From: Pseudomonas khorasanensis
Lineage (GTDB): Bacteria > Pseudomonadota > Gammaproteobacteria > Pseudomonadales > Pseudomonadaceae
DNA length: 64,000 nt
Assembly (NCBI RefSeq): GCF_014268505.2
Contig: NZ_JABWQP020000008.1
Span: 124,001-188,000, forward strand
Reading direction: 5' to 3'
Below, piece after piece: positions 44,526 to 53,681 of this stretch. The stretch's first letter is position 1; each line of letters opens with the position of its first letter. The notes below the pieces were generated by a model that made no database searches, was not told where the DNA came from, and was given only the letters and a program-made list of their open reading frames with translations. A program made the translations under genes and the position numbers.

Positions 44526-45579
44526 ACTCGACCGCTACATCGGCAGCAGCGTGTTCATGGCAATCATCGCCGTGCTGGCGATCATCCTCGGTCTGGCGAC
44601 CCTGTTTGCCTTCATCGATGAAATGGGCGACGTCAGCGACACCTATACCCTGGTTGATGTGCTCGGTTTTGTAGTGCTGACCGCGCCGCGCCGTCTCTAC
44701 GAGATGTTGCCGATGGCGGCATTGATTGGCTGTCTGATCGGCCTCGGCAGTCTGGCCAGCAGCAGTGAACTGACCGTCATGCGCGCTGCGGGTGTTTCGA
44801 TCGGCCGTATCGTCTGGGCCGTCATGAAACCGATGTTGGTGCTGATGCTGGCAGGCGTGCTGATCGGCGAATACGTCGCACCAGCCACCGAAAGCATGGC
44901 CCAGGCCAACCGCTCGCTGGCCCAAGGCAGCGGCGATGCGCAAAGCGCCAAGCACGGCATGTGGCACCGCCAGGGTGAGGAATTCATTCACATCAACGCC
45001 GTTCAGCCAAACGGTCTGTTGTACGGCGTGACGCGCTATCACTTCGATAAAGAGCGCCATCTGCTCAGCTCCAGCTTCGCCAAAAAAGCGGAGTTCGACG
45101 TTGATCACTGGCAGCTCAGCGAGGTGTCCACCACGCTGTTCAAAGAGCGCAGCACCGAAGTGGTGAATACGCCGACCGAACGCTGGGACGTATCGCTGAG
45201 CCCGCAACTTTTGAGTACCGTGGTCATGGCGCCGGAATCGCTGTCGATCAGCGGTTTGTGGGGTTATATCCACTATCTGGCCGATCAGGGCCTGAGCAAC
45301 GGTCGTTACTGGCTGGCCTTTTGGGTCAAGGTGTTGCAGCCGCTGGTGACCGCGGCGCTGGTGCTGATGGCCATCTCGTTCATCTTCGGTCCGTTACGTT
45401 CGGTGACCCTGGGGCAGCGTGTCTTCACCGGTGTGCTGGTGGGCTTTACCTTCCGCATCGTCCAGGATCTGCTTGGCCCGTCGAGCCTGATGTTCGGTTT
45501 CTCGCCACTCTTCGCGGTGCTGGTCCCTGCCGCAGTCTGTGCGCTGGCGGGTGTCTGGTTGCTCAGGCGAGCGGGTTGA
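44518..45579 (+). CDS. lptG: LptG, LPS transport permease
   Basis: 353 residues, partner of LptF. It starts with GTG 44518 inside the lptF end. LDRYIGSSVFMAI opens the first membrane segment, and a jellyroll domain lies in the middle. The last helices include the segment FGPLRSVTLGQRVFTG. A terminator follows. lptF-lptG form one operon in all Pseudomonas known to me. Confidence 0.95.
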   Translation: MVKLDRYIGSSVFMAIIAVLAIILGLATLFAFIDEMGDVSDTYTLVDVLGFVVLTAPRRLYEMLPMAALIGCLIGLGSLASSSELTVMRAAGVSIGRIVWAVMKPMLVLMLAGVLIGEYVAPATESMAQANRSLAQGSGDAQSAKHGMWHRQGEEFIHINAVQPNGLLYGVTRYHFDKERHLLSSSFAKKAEFDVDHWQLSEVSTTLFKERSTEVVNTPTERWDVSLSPQLLSTVVMAPESLSISGLWGYIHYLADQGLSNGRYWLAFWVKVLQPLVTAALVLMAISFIFGPLRSVTLGQRVFTGVLVGFTFRIVQDLLGPSSLMFGFSPLFAVLVPAAVCALAGVWLLRRAG

Positions 45580-45610
45580 TGAACAAGCTTTCATCCAGCG
45601 CTTGAACCCT

Positions 45611-45645
45611 GAAAACGCCTCGGTCGACAGATCGGGGCGTTTTTG
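45611..45645 (+). terminator. Intrinsic terminator after lptG
   Basis: AAAACGCC pairs with GGCGTTTT around 16 bases that can extend the stem, followed by T. Confidence 0.8.
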
Positions 45646-45670
45646 CATGCAATCCGGGTGACAGGCGAAC

Positions 45671-45700
45671 GTGACGCTTGCGCCGTGTATCAGGTACAAT
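45671..45700 (+). promoter_or_regulatory. Candidate sigma-70 promoter of lepA
   Basis: GTGACG (-35, four of six consensus bases) and TACAAT (-10, five of six) are 18 bases apart. The predicted start near 45707 precedes the lepA start codon by about 45 bases. Confidence 0.45.
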
Positions 45701-45752
45701 TCCCGGCTATTTTTCGGCGGGCCAAGCCTGCAGCCTTTTTGAGTGTTGATCC

Positions 45753-47549
45753 GTGAGTGATTTGAGTCATATCCGCAATTTCTCCATCATCGCCCACATT
45801 GACCATGGCAAGTCGACGCTGGCCGATCGCTTCATCCAGATGTGCGGCGGCCTGGCCGAGCGCGAAATGGAAGCCCAGGTTCTGGACTCCATGGACCTTG
45901 AGCGTGAACGCGGGATCACCATCAAGGCCCACAGCGTCACTCTCTATTACAAGGCCCGCGACGGCATCACCTACCAGTTGAACTTCATTGACACCCCGGG
46001 CCACGTCGACTTCACCTACGAAGTCAGCCGTTCCCTGGCCGCGTGCGAAGGTGCCTTGCTGGTGGTCGATGCGGGGCAGGGCGTTGAAGCCCAGTCCGTG
46101 GCCAACTGCTACACCGCTATCGAGCAGGGCCTTGAGGTCATGCCGGTGCTGAACAAGATCGACTTGCCGCAGGCCGAGCCGGATCGCGTCAAGGAGGAGA
46201 TCGAGAAGATCATCGGCATCGACGCCGCCGACGCCGTTACGTGCAGCGCCAAGACCGGCCTGGGCGTCGACGAAGTGCTCGAGCGTCTGGTCAAGACCAT
46301 CCCTGCGCCGACCGGCAACATCGAAGATCCGCTGCAAGCGTTGATCATCGACTCCTGGTTCGACAACTACCTGGGCGTCGTTTCCCTTGTGCGTGTTCGT
46401 CACGGCCGCGTGAAGAAGGGCGACAAGATTCTGGTCAAGTCCACCGGCAAGGTGCACCTGGTCGACAGCGTTGGCGTGTTCAACCCGAAACACACTGCCA
46501 CCGTTGACCTGAAAGCCGGCGAAGTGGGCTTCATCATCGCCAGCATCAAGGACATTCACGGTGCGCCGGTCGGTGACACCCTGACCCTGAGCTCGACGCC
46601 CGATGTTCCAGTGCTGCCGGGCTTCAAGCGCATCCAGCCGCAGGTTTACGCCGGTCTGTTCCCGGTCAGCTCCGACGATTTCGAGGATTTCCGCGAAGCG
46701 CTGCAGAAGCTGACTCTCAACGACTCGTCGCTGCAATACACCCCGGAAAGTTCCGACGCGCTGGGCTTCGGCTTCCGTTGCGGCTTCCTCGGCATGCTGC
46801 ACATGGAAATCATCCAGGAGCGCCTCGAGCGCGAGTACGACCTGGACCTGATCACCACGGCGCCGACGGTAATCTTTGAGCTGGTGCTGAAAACCGGTGA
46901 AACGATTTACGTCGACAACCCGTCGAAGCTTCCGGACGTCTCGGCCATCGAAGACATGCGCGAGCCGATCGTTCGCGCCAATATCCTCGTACCGCAAGAG
47001 CACCTGGGCAACGTCATCACCCTGTGCATCGAGAAGCGCGGCGTTCAGGTCGACATGCTGTTCCTCGGCAATCAGGTGCAAGTCACCTATGACCTGCCGA
47101 TGAACGAAGTGGTCCTGGACTTCTTCGATCGTCTCAAATCCACCAGCCGCGGCTATGCTTCGCTGGACTACCATTTCGATCGTTACCAATCGGCTAATCT
47201 GGTGAAACTGGATGTGCTGATCAACGGCGACAAGGTCGATGCCCTGGCGTTGATCGTGCACCGTGACAATTCGCACTACAAAGGTCGCCAGTTGACCGAG
47301 AAAATGAAAGAACTGATTCCTCGTCAGATGTTCGACGTAGCCATTCAGGCCGCCATCGGTGGTCAGATCGTTGCGCGGACAACCGTCAAGGCACTCAGAA
47401 AGAACGTATTGGCCAAATGCTATGGCGGTGACGTCAGCCGTAAGAAGAAGCTGCTCGAGAAGCAAAAGGCCGGTAAGAAACGCATGAAGCAGGTCGGCAA
47501 CGTGGAAATTCCACAAGAAGCCTTCCTTGCCGTGCTCAGGTTGGAATAG
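45753..47549 (+). CDS. lepA: LepA (EF-4) ribosomal GTPase
   Basis: 598 residues. G-motifs AHIDHGKST, DTPGHVDF and NKIDLPQ, and the domain V and C-terminal region typical of EF-4, are all present. The protein binds ribosomes and supports translation initiation and ribosome assembly. GTG start at 45753. The usual Pseudomonas upstream neighbour mucD is missing here; lptG lies upstream instead. lepA-lepB-rnc-era-recO-pdxJ then follow in normal order. Confidence 0.97.
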   Translation: MSDLSHIRNFSIIAHIDHGKSTLADRFIQMCGGLAEREMEAQVLDSMDLERERGITIKAHSVTLYYKARDGITYQLNFIDTPGHVDFTYEVSRSLAACEGALLVVDAGQGVEAQSVANCYTAIEQGLEVMPVLNKIDLPQAEPDRVKEEIEKIIGIDAADAVTCSAKTGLGVDEVLERLVKTIPAPTGNIEDPLQALIIDSWFDNYLGVVSLVRVRHGRVKKGDKILVKSTGKVHLVDSVGVFNPKHTATVDLKAGEVGFIIASIKDIHGAPVGDTLTLSSTPDVPVLPGFKRIQPQVYAGLFPVSSDDFEDFREALQKLTLNDSSLQYTPESSDALGFGFRCGFLGMLHMEIIQERLEREYDLDLITTAPTVIFELVLKTGETIYVDNPSKLPDVSAIEDMREPIVRANILVPQEHLGNVITLCIEKRGVQVDMLFLGNQVQVTYDLPMNEVVLDFFDRLKSTSRGYASLDYHFDRYQSANLVKLDVLINGDKVDALALIVHRDNSHYKGRQLTEKMKELIPRQMFDVAIQAAIGGQIVARTTVKALRKNVLAKCYGGDVSRKKKLLEKQKAGKKRMKQVGNVEIPQEAFLAVLRLE

Positions 47550-47558
47550 TCAGGTCCT

Positions 47559-48413
47559 ATGTCACTAAATTTCCCGCTGTTGCTGGTCATCGCCGTGTTC
47601 GTCTGCGGCCTGTTGGCGTTGCTTGATCTGCTGTTCCTGGCGCCACGTCGCCGTGCCGCCATTGCCTCTTATCAAGGCAGTGTCAGTCAGCCCGAAGCCG
47701 TGGTCGTCGAGAAACTGAACAAAGAGCCGCTGCTGGTTGAATACGGCAAGTCGTTCTTCCCGGTGTTGTTCATCGTGCTGGTGCTGCGTTCGTTCCTTGT
47801 GGAGCCGTTCCAGATTCCTTCGGGTTCGATGAAACCAACCCTGGACGTCGGCGATTTCATCCTGGTGAACAAGTTTTCCTACGGGATCCGTTTGCCGGTG
47901 ATCGACAAGAAGATCATCGAAGTCGGTGACCCGCAGCGCGGCGATGTCATGGTGTTCCGCTTCCCAAGCGACCCGAATGTCAACTACATCAAACGTGTGG
48001 TCGGCCTGCCGGGCGACACGGTGCGGTACACCGCCGACAAGCGTCTATTCGTCAATGGTGAGTCGATCGCCGAGAAGATGGCCGGCGCCGAGGCGGGTTC
48101 GCTGGGCAGCGCGGAGCTCTATCAGGAAAAACTCGGCGCGGCCGAACACCTGATCCGCAAGGAAATGAGCCGCTACCGCGCCACCCCTGATCGCTCGTGG
48201 ACAGTGCCTGCCGGGCACTACTTCATGATGGGCGACAACCGCGACAACTCGAACGACAGTCGCTATTGGGATGACCCGAACATTCCGAAAAATCTGCTCG
48301 GCATGGTTCCCGACAAGAACATTGTCGGCAAGGCCTTCGCGGTCTGGATGAGCTGGCCAGAGCCGAAACTCAGCCACCTGCCTAATTTCTCGCGGGTCGG
48401 CCTGATCAAGTAA
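47559..48413 (+). CDS. lepB: LepB, signal peptidase I
   Basis: 284 residues. Two N-terminal membrane segments, the catalytic serine S90 in PSGSMKPT and the lysine K145 in YIKRVVGLPGD match the Ser-Lys dyad of E. coli. The C-terminal box GDNRDNSNDSRYW is also present. It removes signal peptides from exported proteins, including the alginate secretion proteins encoded in this window. Confidence 0.97.
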   Translation: MSLNFPLLLVIAVFVCGLLALLDLLFLAPRRRAAIASYQGSVSQPEAVVVEKLNKEPLLVEYGKSFFPVLFIVLVLRSFLVEPFQIPSGSMKPTLDVGDFILVNKFSYGIRLPVIDKKIIEVGDPQRGDVMVFRFPSDPNVNYIKRVVGLPGDTVRYTADKRLFVNGESIAEKMAGAEAGSLGSAELYQEKLGAAEHLIRKEMSRYRATPDRSWTVPAGHYFMMGDNRDNSNDSRYWDDPNIPKNLLGMVPDKNIVGKAFAVWMSWPEPKLSHLPNFSRVGLIK

Positions 48414-48420
48414 TCAAACA

Positions 48421-48443
48421 CGGCGCTGTTGACCACAGCGCCG
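48421..48443 (+). repeat. Hairpin between lepB and rnc
   Basis: CGGCGCTG pairs exactly with CAGCGCCG around seven bases, eight bases after lepB. RNase III in other species cuts its own leader, so a leader hairpin before rnc may be functional; this is inference. No U-run follows. Confidence 0.55.
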
Positions 48444-48582
48444 AATGCATTTCTGGAGCCGGCACAATCGGCTTCGCAATCGCCAGGATCTTTTTTTTGA
48501 ACACAGCGTTAATTGTCCCAGGCCTGCGCCGTACCCCGGCGATGGCAGCGGAATCCAGCCACGAACTCAGCGTGGGTAAACC

Positions 48583-49272
48583 GTGAGCGTTTCTTTGAGC
48601 CGTCTCGAGCGCCAGCTCGGTTACACCTTCAAGGACCAGGAGCTGATGCTGCTGGCCCTCACGCACCGTAGTTTTGCCGGGCGCAACAACGAGCGTCTGG
48701 AATTCCTCGGTGATGCCATCCTCAACTTCGTCGCTGGCGAGGCGCTGTTCGATCGCTTCCCGCTGGCCCGCGAAGGCCAGTTGTCGCGTCTGCGCGCGCG
48801 ATTGGTGAAAGGTGAGACGCTGGCCGTTCTGGCTCGCGGTTTCGACCTTGGCGATTACCTGCGTCTGGGTTCCGGTGAACTGAAAAGCGGCGGCTTCCGT
48901 CGTGAATCGATTTTGGCTGATGCCCTCGAAGCGTTGATCGGTGCGATCTACCTCGACGCTGGCATGGATGTCGCTCGCGAGCGTGTGCTGGCCTGGCTGG
49001 CCGGCGAGTTCGAAGGCCTGACGCTGGTCGACACCAACAAGGACCCCAAAACCCGTCTGCAGGAACATCTGCAATCGCGCGGTTGCGAACTGCCTCGTTA
49101 CGAGGTCGTGGACATCCAGGGTGAGCCGCACTGCCGAACCTTCTTCGTCGAATGCGAAGTGGTCTTACTGAATGAAAAAAGCCGAGGTCAGGGTGTGAGC
49201 CGTCGTATTGCCGAACAGGTAGCGGCCGCCGCAGCACTGATTGCCCTGGGCGTGGAGAATGGCAATGACTGA
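48583..49272 (+). CDS. rnc: Ribonuclease III
   Basis: 229 residues. The nuclease signature ERLEFLGDAIL is near 35-45 and a C-terminal dsRNA-binding domain starts near 155. It cuts double-stranded RNA in rRNA and mRNA processing. GTG start. It overlaps era by eight bases. Confidence 0.96.
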   Translation: MSVSLSRLERQLGYTFKDQELMLLALTHRSFAGRNNERLEFLGDAILNFVAGEALFDRFPLAREGQLSRLRARLVKGETLAVLARGFDLGDYLRLGSGELKSGGFRRESILADALEALIGAIYLDAGMDVARERVLAWLAGEFEGLTLVDTNKDPKTRLQEHLQSRGCELPRYEVVDIQGEPHCRTFFVECEVVLLNEKSRGQGVSRRIAEQVAAAAALIALGVENGND

Positions 49273-50167
49273 TACAAACGCAACTCGCTGTGGCTACGTT
49301 GCCATCGTCGGCCGTCCCAACGTGGGCAAGTCTACGCTGCTGAACCATATCCTGGGACAGAAGCTGGCGATCACCTCGCGCAAGCCGCAAACCACCCGTC
49401 ACAACATGCTCGGAATCAAGACCGAGGGTGACGTGCAGGCGATTTACGTCGACACACCCGGCATGCACAAGGGGGGCGAAAAGGCCCTGAACCGTTACAT
49501 GAACAAAACCGCGTCGGCCGCGTTGAAAGACGTCGACGTGGTGATCTTCGTGGTCGATCGCACCAAGTGGACCGACGAAGACCAGATGGTTCTGGAACGC
49601 GTGCAATACGTGACCGGCCCGCTGATCGTCGCGCTGAACAAGACTGATCGCATTGAAGACAAAGCCGAGCTGATGCCGCACCTCAGCTGGTTGCAAGAGC
49701 AACTGCCGAACGCGCAGATCATCCCGATTTCCGCGCAGCATGGGCATAACCTCGACGCGCTGGAGAAGGTCATCGCCGATCATCTGCCGGAGAACGATCA
49801 CTTCTTTCCGGAAGACCAGATCACAGACCGCAGCAGCCGTTTTCTTGCCGCCGAACTGGTGCGCGAGAAAATCATGCGCCAGATGGGCGCCGAGCTGCCG
49901 TACCAGATCACCGTCGAGATCGAAGAGTTCAAGCAGCAGGGCAAAACCCTGCATATTCACGCGCTGATTCTCGTCGAACGTGACGGCCAGAAGAAGATCA
50001 TCATTGGCGACAAGGGCGAGCGCATCAAACGCATCGGCACGGAGGCGCGCAAGGACATGGAGCTGTTGTTCGACTCCAAGATCATGCTCAACCTGTGGGT
50101 CAAGGTGAAGGGCGGCTGGTCCGATGACGAGCGCGCGCTGCGTTCGCTGGGTTACGGCGACCTGTAA
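49265..50167 (+). CDS. era: Era, ribosome-assembly GTPase
   Basis: 300 residues. G1 GRPNVGKST, G3 DTPG, G4 NKTD are present and a C-terminal KH domain holds IIGDKGERIKRIG. It binds 16S rRNA near its 3' end. ATG 49265 lies inside the end of rnc with GGAG upstream; the longer frame was not used. Confidence 0.96.
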   Translation: MTDTNATRCGYVAIVGRPNVGKSTLLNHILGQKLAITSRKPQTTRHNMLGIKTEGDVQAIYVDTPGMHKGGEKALNRYMNKTASAALKDVDVVIFVVDRTKWTDEDQMVLERVQYVTGPLIVALNKTDRIEDKAELMPHLSWLQEQLPNAQIIPISAQHGHNLDALEKVIADHLPENDHFFPEDQITDRSSRFLAAELVREKIMRQMGAELPYQITVEIEEFKQQGKTLHIHALILVERDGQKKIIIGDKGERIKRIGTEARKDMELLFDSKIMLNLWVKVKGGWSDDERALRSLGYGDL

Positions 50168-50195
50168 GTAGCGATCTCGAAAACACCGATACTCA

Positions 50196-50288
50196 CTGTG
50201 GGAGCGAGCCTGCTCGCGAAGAGGATGTAACATTCAGCATTGATGTTGACTGTCACTCCGCTTTCGCGAGCAGGCTCGTTCCCACAGT
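50196..50288. repeat. REPIN between era and recO
   Basis: CTGTGGGAGCGAGCCTGCTC is inverted as GAGCAGGCTCGTTCCCACAG, with a spacer ATTCAGCATTGATGTTGACT that is a diverged form of the spacer in the others. Confidence 0.9.
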
Positions 50289-50333
50289 GGTTTTGGGTTG
50301 TATGTAAAACCGCGTTTCTTCATCGAGAACTCA

Positions 50334-51023
50334 ATGTCGCAAAACCCACCCCCCGCCCAACCTGCCTACGTCCTGCACTCGCGCGCCTACCGCGAAACCA
50401 GCGCGCTGGTCGATTTCCTCACGCCGCAAGGTCGGCTGCGGGCAGTGCTGCGCAGTGCGCGGGGTAAGGCCGGGACATTGGCGCGGCCGTTTGTATCGCT
50501 GGAAGTGGAGTTTCGTGGCAAGGGTGAGCTGAAGAATGTCGGGCGCATGGAGAGTTCCGGTACCTCGGCCTGGCTCAACGGCGAGGCGCTGTTCAGCGGT
50601 CTTTACCTCAATGAATTGTTGATTCGCCTGTTACCCGCCGAAGATCCGCATCCTGCGGTTTTCGATCACTACGCCGCGACGCTGCTGGCCCTGGCTGAAG
50701 GCCGGCCGCTGGAACCCTTGTTGCGATCCTTCGAATGGCGGCTGCTGGACGATCTCGGCTATGGCTTTTCCATGAACACCGACATTCACGGCGAGCCTGT
50801 TGCGCCTGACGGTCTTTATCGATTGCAAGTGGATGCCGGCCTCGAGCGCGTTTACCTGTTGCAGCCGGGCCTGTTCAATGGCGCTGAATTGTTGGCCATG
50901 GCCGAAGCCGACTGGTCAGCGCCCGGTGCGCTGTCGGCGGCCAAGCGTCTGATGCGTCAGGCACTGGCCGTTCATTTGGGCGGGCGGCCCCTTGTAAGCC
51001 GCGAGCTGTTTCGCAAGCCCTGA
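50334..51023 (+). CDS. recO: RecO, DNA repair protein
   Basis: 229 residues. An N-terminal OB fold (AYVLHSRAYRETSALVDFLT) and a C-terminal helical domain are visible. It loads RecA on SSB-coated DNA with RecR. The start is ATG 50334, just after a REPIN that separates it from era. Confidence 0.93.
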   Translation: MSQNPPPAQPAYVLHSRAYRETSALVDFLTPQGRLRAVLRSARGKAGTLARPFVSLEVEFRGKGELKNVGRMESSGTSAWLNGEALFSGLYLNELLIRLLPAEDPHPAVFDHYAATLLALAEGRPLEPLLRSFEWRLLDDLGYGFSMNTDIHGEPVAPDGLYRLQVDAGLERVYLLQPGLFNGAELLAMAEADWSAPGALSAAKRLMRQALAVHLGGRPLVSRELFRKP

Positions 51024-51064
51024 TATGCTGTGCGCCGAATCTTTCTCTTCAGGAGCGCGCACCC

Positions 51065-51808
51065 GTGACCACCAGCAACCGCATTCTTCTTGGCGTGAAC
51101 ATCGACCACGTCGCCACCCTGCGTCAGGCCCGTGGCACGCGCTACCCTGATCCGGTCAAGGCAGCGCTGGACGCGGAAGAGGCGGGCGCCGACGGCATCA
51201 CGGTGCACCTGCGTGAAGACCGCCGGCACATTCAGGAGCGCGACGTGCTCTTGCTTAAAGACGTGCTGCAAACCCGCATGAACTTCGAGATGGGCGTTAC
51301 CGAAGAAATGATGGCGTTCGCTGAGCGCATTCGCCCGGCGCACATCTGCCTGGTACCGGAAACCCGCCAGGAGCTGACCACTGAAGGTGGACTGGATGTG
51401 GCTGGGCAGGAAGAACGAATCAGGGCTGCGGTCGAGCGTCTGTCGAAGATGGGCAGCGAAGTCTCGCTGTTTATCGATGCCGATGAGCGCCAGATTGCGG
51501 CGTCGAAGCGCGTCGGCGCTCCGGCGATCGAGCTGCACACCGGGCGTTATGCCGATGCTGAAACGCCAACTCAAGTGGCTGAAGAACTGAAGCGCGTGGC
51601 CGATGGTGTGGCGTTTGGTCTGGCGCAGGGGCTCATCGTCAATGCCGGCCATGGTCTGCATTATCACAACGTGGAAGCGGTCGCAGCGATCAAGGGCATC
51701 AACGAGTTGAACATCGGCCATGCGCTGGTGGCGCACGCGTTGTTTGTCGGGTTCAAGTCTGCGGTGTCGGAGATGAAAGCGCTGATTCTGGCGGCTGCCA
51801 AATCCTGA
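51065..51808 (+). CDS. pdxJ: PdxJ, pyridoxine 5'-phosphate synthase
   Basis: 247 residues, TIM barrel. It condenses 3-amino-2-oxopropyl phosphate with deoxyxylulose phosphate in vitamin B6 synthesis. The conserved start LGVNIDHVATLRQARGT, and HLREDRRHIQ and NAGHGLHY, hold the active-site histidines. GTG start at 51065. It ends the lepA-to-pdxJ block. Confidence 0.96.
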   Translation: MTTSNRILLGVNIDHVATLRQARGTRYPDPVKAALDAEEAGADGITVHLREDRRHIQERDVLLLKDVLQTRMNFEMGVTEEMMAFAERIRPAHICLVPETRQELTTEGGLDVAGQEERIRAAVERLSKMGSEVSLFIDADERQIAASKRVGAPAIELHTGRYADAETPTQVAEELKRVADGVAFGLAQGLIVNAGHGLHYHNVEAVAAIKGINELNIGHALVAHALFVGFKSAVSEMKALILAAAKS

Positions 51809-51826
51809 GCAGCTACACAAAACCCC

Positions 51827-51917
51827 TGTGGGAGCGAGCCTGCTCGCGAAAACGATGTATCAGTCAAAGATGATGTCGACTGACACGACGCTTTCGCGAG
51901 CAGGCTCGCTCCTACAG
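51827..51917. repeat. REPIN between pdxJ and mltF
   Basis: CTGTGGGAGCGAGCCTGCTC is inverted as GAGCAGGCTCGCTCCTACAG, with a diverged GTATCAGTC spacer. It lies between convergent genes. Confidence 0.9.
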
Positions 51918-51935
51918 TTGGATTTGAGGTGTGGG

Positions 51936-53396
51936 TTAAAGCGGGGCGGGTTCTTGCGCGGGTTTTGACTTGTCGATGGCTGGCACATGCAAATTGCCTT
52001 CAGCCACCTGATCGCCTTCAAGCTGCGGCTGGGTCACCCAGGTCAGAATGTCGTAATAGCGACGGATGTTCGCCACGAAATGCACCGGCTCGCCGCCGCG
52101 GGCGTAGCCGTAGCGGGTTTTGCTGTACCACTGTTTCTGCGACAGCCGGGGCAGGATCTTTTTCACATCCAGCCACTTGTCCGGATTCAACCCTTCCTTG
52201 GCCGTCAATTTGCGCGCGTCGTCCAGATGCCCGCTGCCGACGTTGTAAGCCGCCAACGCGAACCAGGTGCGGTCCGGTTCCTTGATGGAGTCGTCGAGCT
52301 GGTCCTTCATATAAGCCAGGTACTTGGCGCCGCCCATGATGCTCTGTCTGGGATCGAGGCGGTTGGACACGCCCATCGCCTGAGCGGTGTTCTGGGTCAG
52401 CATCATCAGGCCGCGCACGCCGGTTTTCGAGGTCACCGTCGGCTGCCAGAGCGATTCCTGATAGCCGATGGCGGCGAGCAGGCGCCAATCGACTTTCTCT
52501 TTCTTTGCGTAGTTCTTGAAGTGTTGTTCGTACTTCGGCAGGCGCTGCTGCAAATGCTGGGCGAAGGTGGTGGCGCCCATATAACCGAGAACATCGACAT
52601 GGCCGTAGTAGCGGTCTTTCAAACGTTGCAGGGTGCCGTTCTTCTGAACCTTGTCCAGATAGTCATTGATTTCGTTGAGCAGGCTGTTGTCTTCGCCCGG
52701 CCCGACGGCCCAGCTCTGGCTGCGCGCATCGCCAAGATCGAAGGCCACGCGGATGTTAGTGAAATACACCTGATTCATCGCCACTTCATTGGAATCGACC
52801 AGGGTCAGGTCAATCTGCCCTTCATCGACCATGCGCAACAGGTCAACCACCTCGACGGCGTCGGACTCTTCATATTCGATGCCGGGAAATTTCTGTTTCA
52901 GCTCGGCCAGTTGCTCGGCGTGGGTGCTGCCCTTGAGCACGGTGATCTTCTTGCCGACCAGGTCGGCCGGATCGGTAGGCCGTGACTGGCCGTTGCGATA
53001 GATGATCTGCGGAGTGACTTCAAGGTAGGAGTGGGAGAACCGCACCTGCTTTTTACGCCCATCGCTGCTGACCAGGCCGGCCGCGGCGAGCACCGGGCCA
53101 TTCGGCTTGCCGACCTGGTTGAAGAGGTCATCGAGGTTGTCAGCGGTCTCGATCTTCAGCTCGACGCCCAAATCGTCGGCGAAGCGCTTCACCAGCTCGT
53201 ATTCGAAGCCGGTTTCACCGCTGCGATCCTGAAAGTAGGTGGCGGGGCTGTTACGGGTAATCACCCGCAGCACACCATCCTCCTTTACGCGCTCGAGTGT
53301 GTTGGGTTTATCAACACAGCCGCCGAGCACCAGGAAGAGTCCGGTTGCGATCAGCCATTTGGCGTACCGCGGACGCAAAGCCGTTGGGAAAAACAT
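51936..53396 (-). CDS. mltF: MltF, membrane-bound lytic transglycosylase F
   Basis: 486 residues. A lipobox L-G-G-C ends the signal peptide, so it is an outer-membrane lipoprotein. The first 260 residues form a periplasmic binding-protein-like regulatory domain. The C-terminal Slt domain has the catalytic glutamate in GYQESLWQP and the pattern GLMMLT-N5-A. It cuts peptidoglycan, releasing anhydro-muropeptides. It is divergent from purL, as in P. aeruginosa. Confidence 0.95.
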   Translation of the reverse strand: MFFPTALRPRYAKWLIATGLFLVLGGCVDKPNTLERVKEDGVLRVITRNSPATYFQDRSGETGFEYELVKRFADDLGVELKIETADNLDDLFNQVGKPNGPVLAAAGLVSSDGRKKQVRFSHSYLEVTPQIIYRNGQSRPTDPADLVGKKITVLKGSTHAEQLAELKQKFPGIEYEESDAVEVVDLLRMVDEGQIDLTLVDSNEVAMNQVYFTNIRVAFDLGDARSQSWAVGPGEDNSLLNEINDYLDKVQKNGTLQRLKDRYYGHVDVLGYMGATTFAQHLQQRLPKYEQHFKNYAKKEKVDWRLLAAIGYQESLWQPTVTSKTGVRGLMMLTQNTAQAMGVSNRLDPRQSIMGGAKYLAYMKDQLDDSIKEPDRTWFALAAYNVGSGHLDDARKLTAKEGLNPDKWLDVKKILPRLSQKQWYSKTRYGYARGGEPVHFVANIRRYYDILTWVTQPQLEGDQVAEGNLHVPAIDKSKPAQEPAPL

Positions 53397-53681
53397 CTGC
53401 GCAGTATACGCAAACGGCCACGGGCGCCATATCTCGACAGTGCAGGGCGAGTCTGCTAGCGATCACAAAATCGCACGAAACGCCGAAAAATCAGGGGGTG
53501 CGGGCATTTTGTTACAGTAAAAATAAGCTGCTCTCCGGCTGCCGATTTATCTGACTCCCGAGGCAGAAACACAGATCGGTGTTCGAGTGCAACCGTGCGT
53601 AGCGTTTCGGGTGATGTTGAGGGCGGTTTAGGCTAGAATGCACGGCCTCAAAGCACACCCCTTCCCGAGGCTGTCCCGAAG
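53397..53681. other. Divergent promoter region of mltF and purL
   Basis: About 285 bases with no supportable gene. TAGAAT near 53633 could be a -10 box for purL, but I see no good -35 box. Confidence 0.35.

Noticed and set aside
16634..51917. Repeated palindromes considered as a CRISPR array
   Set aside because: The repeats are single dispersed inverted pairs, not regularly spaced direct repeats, and no cas genes are present.
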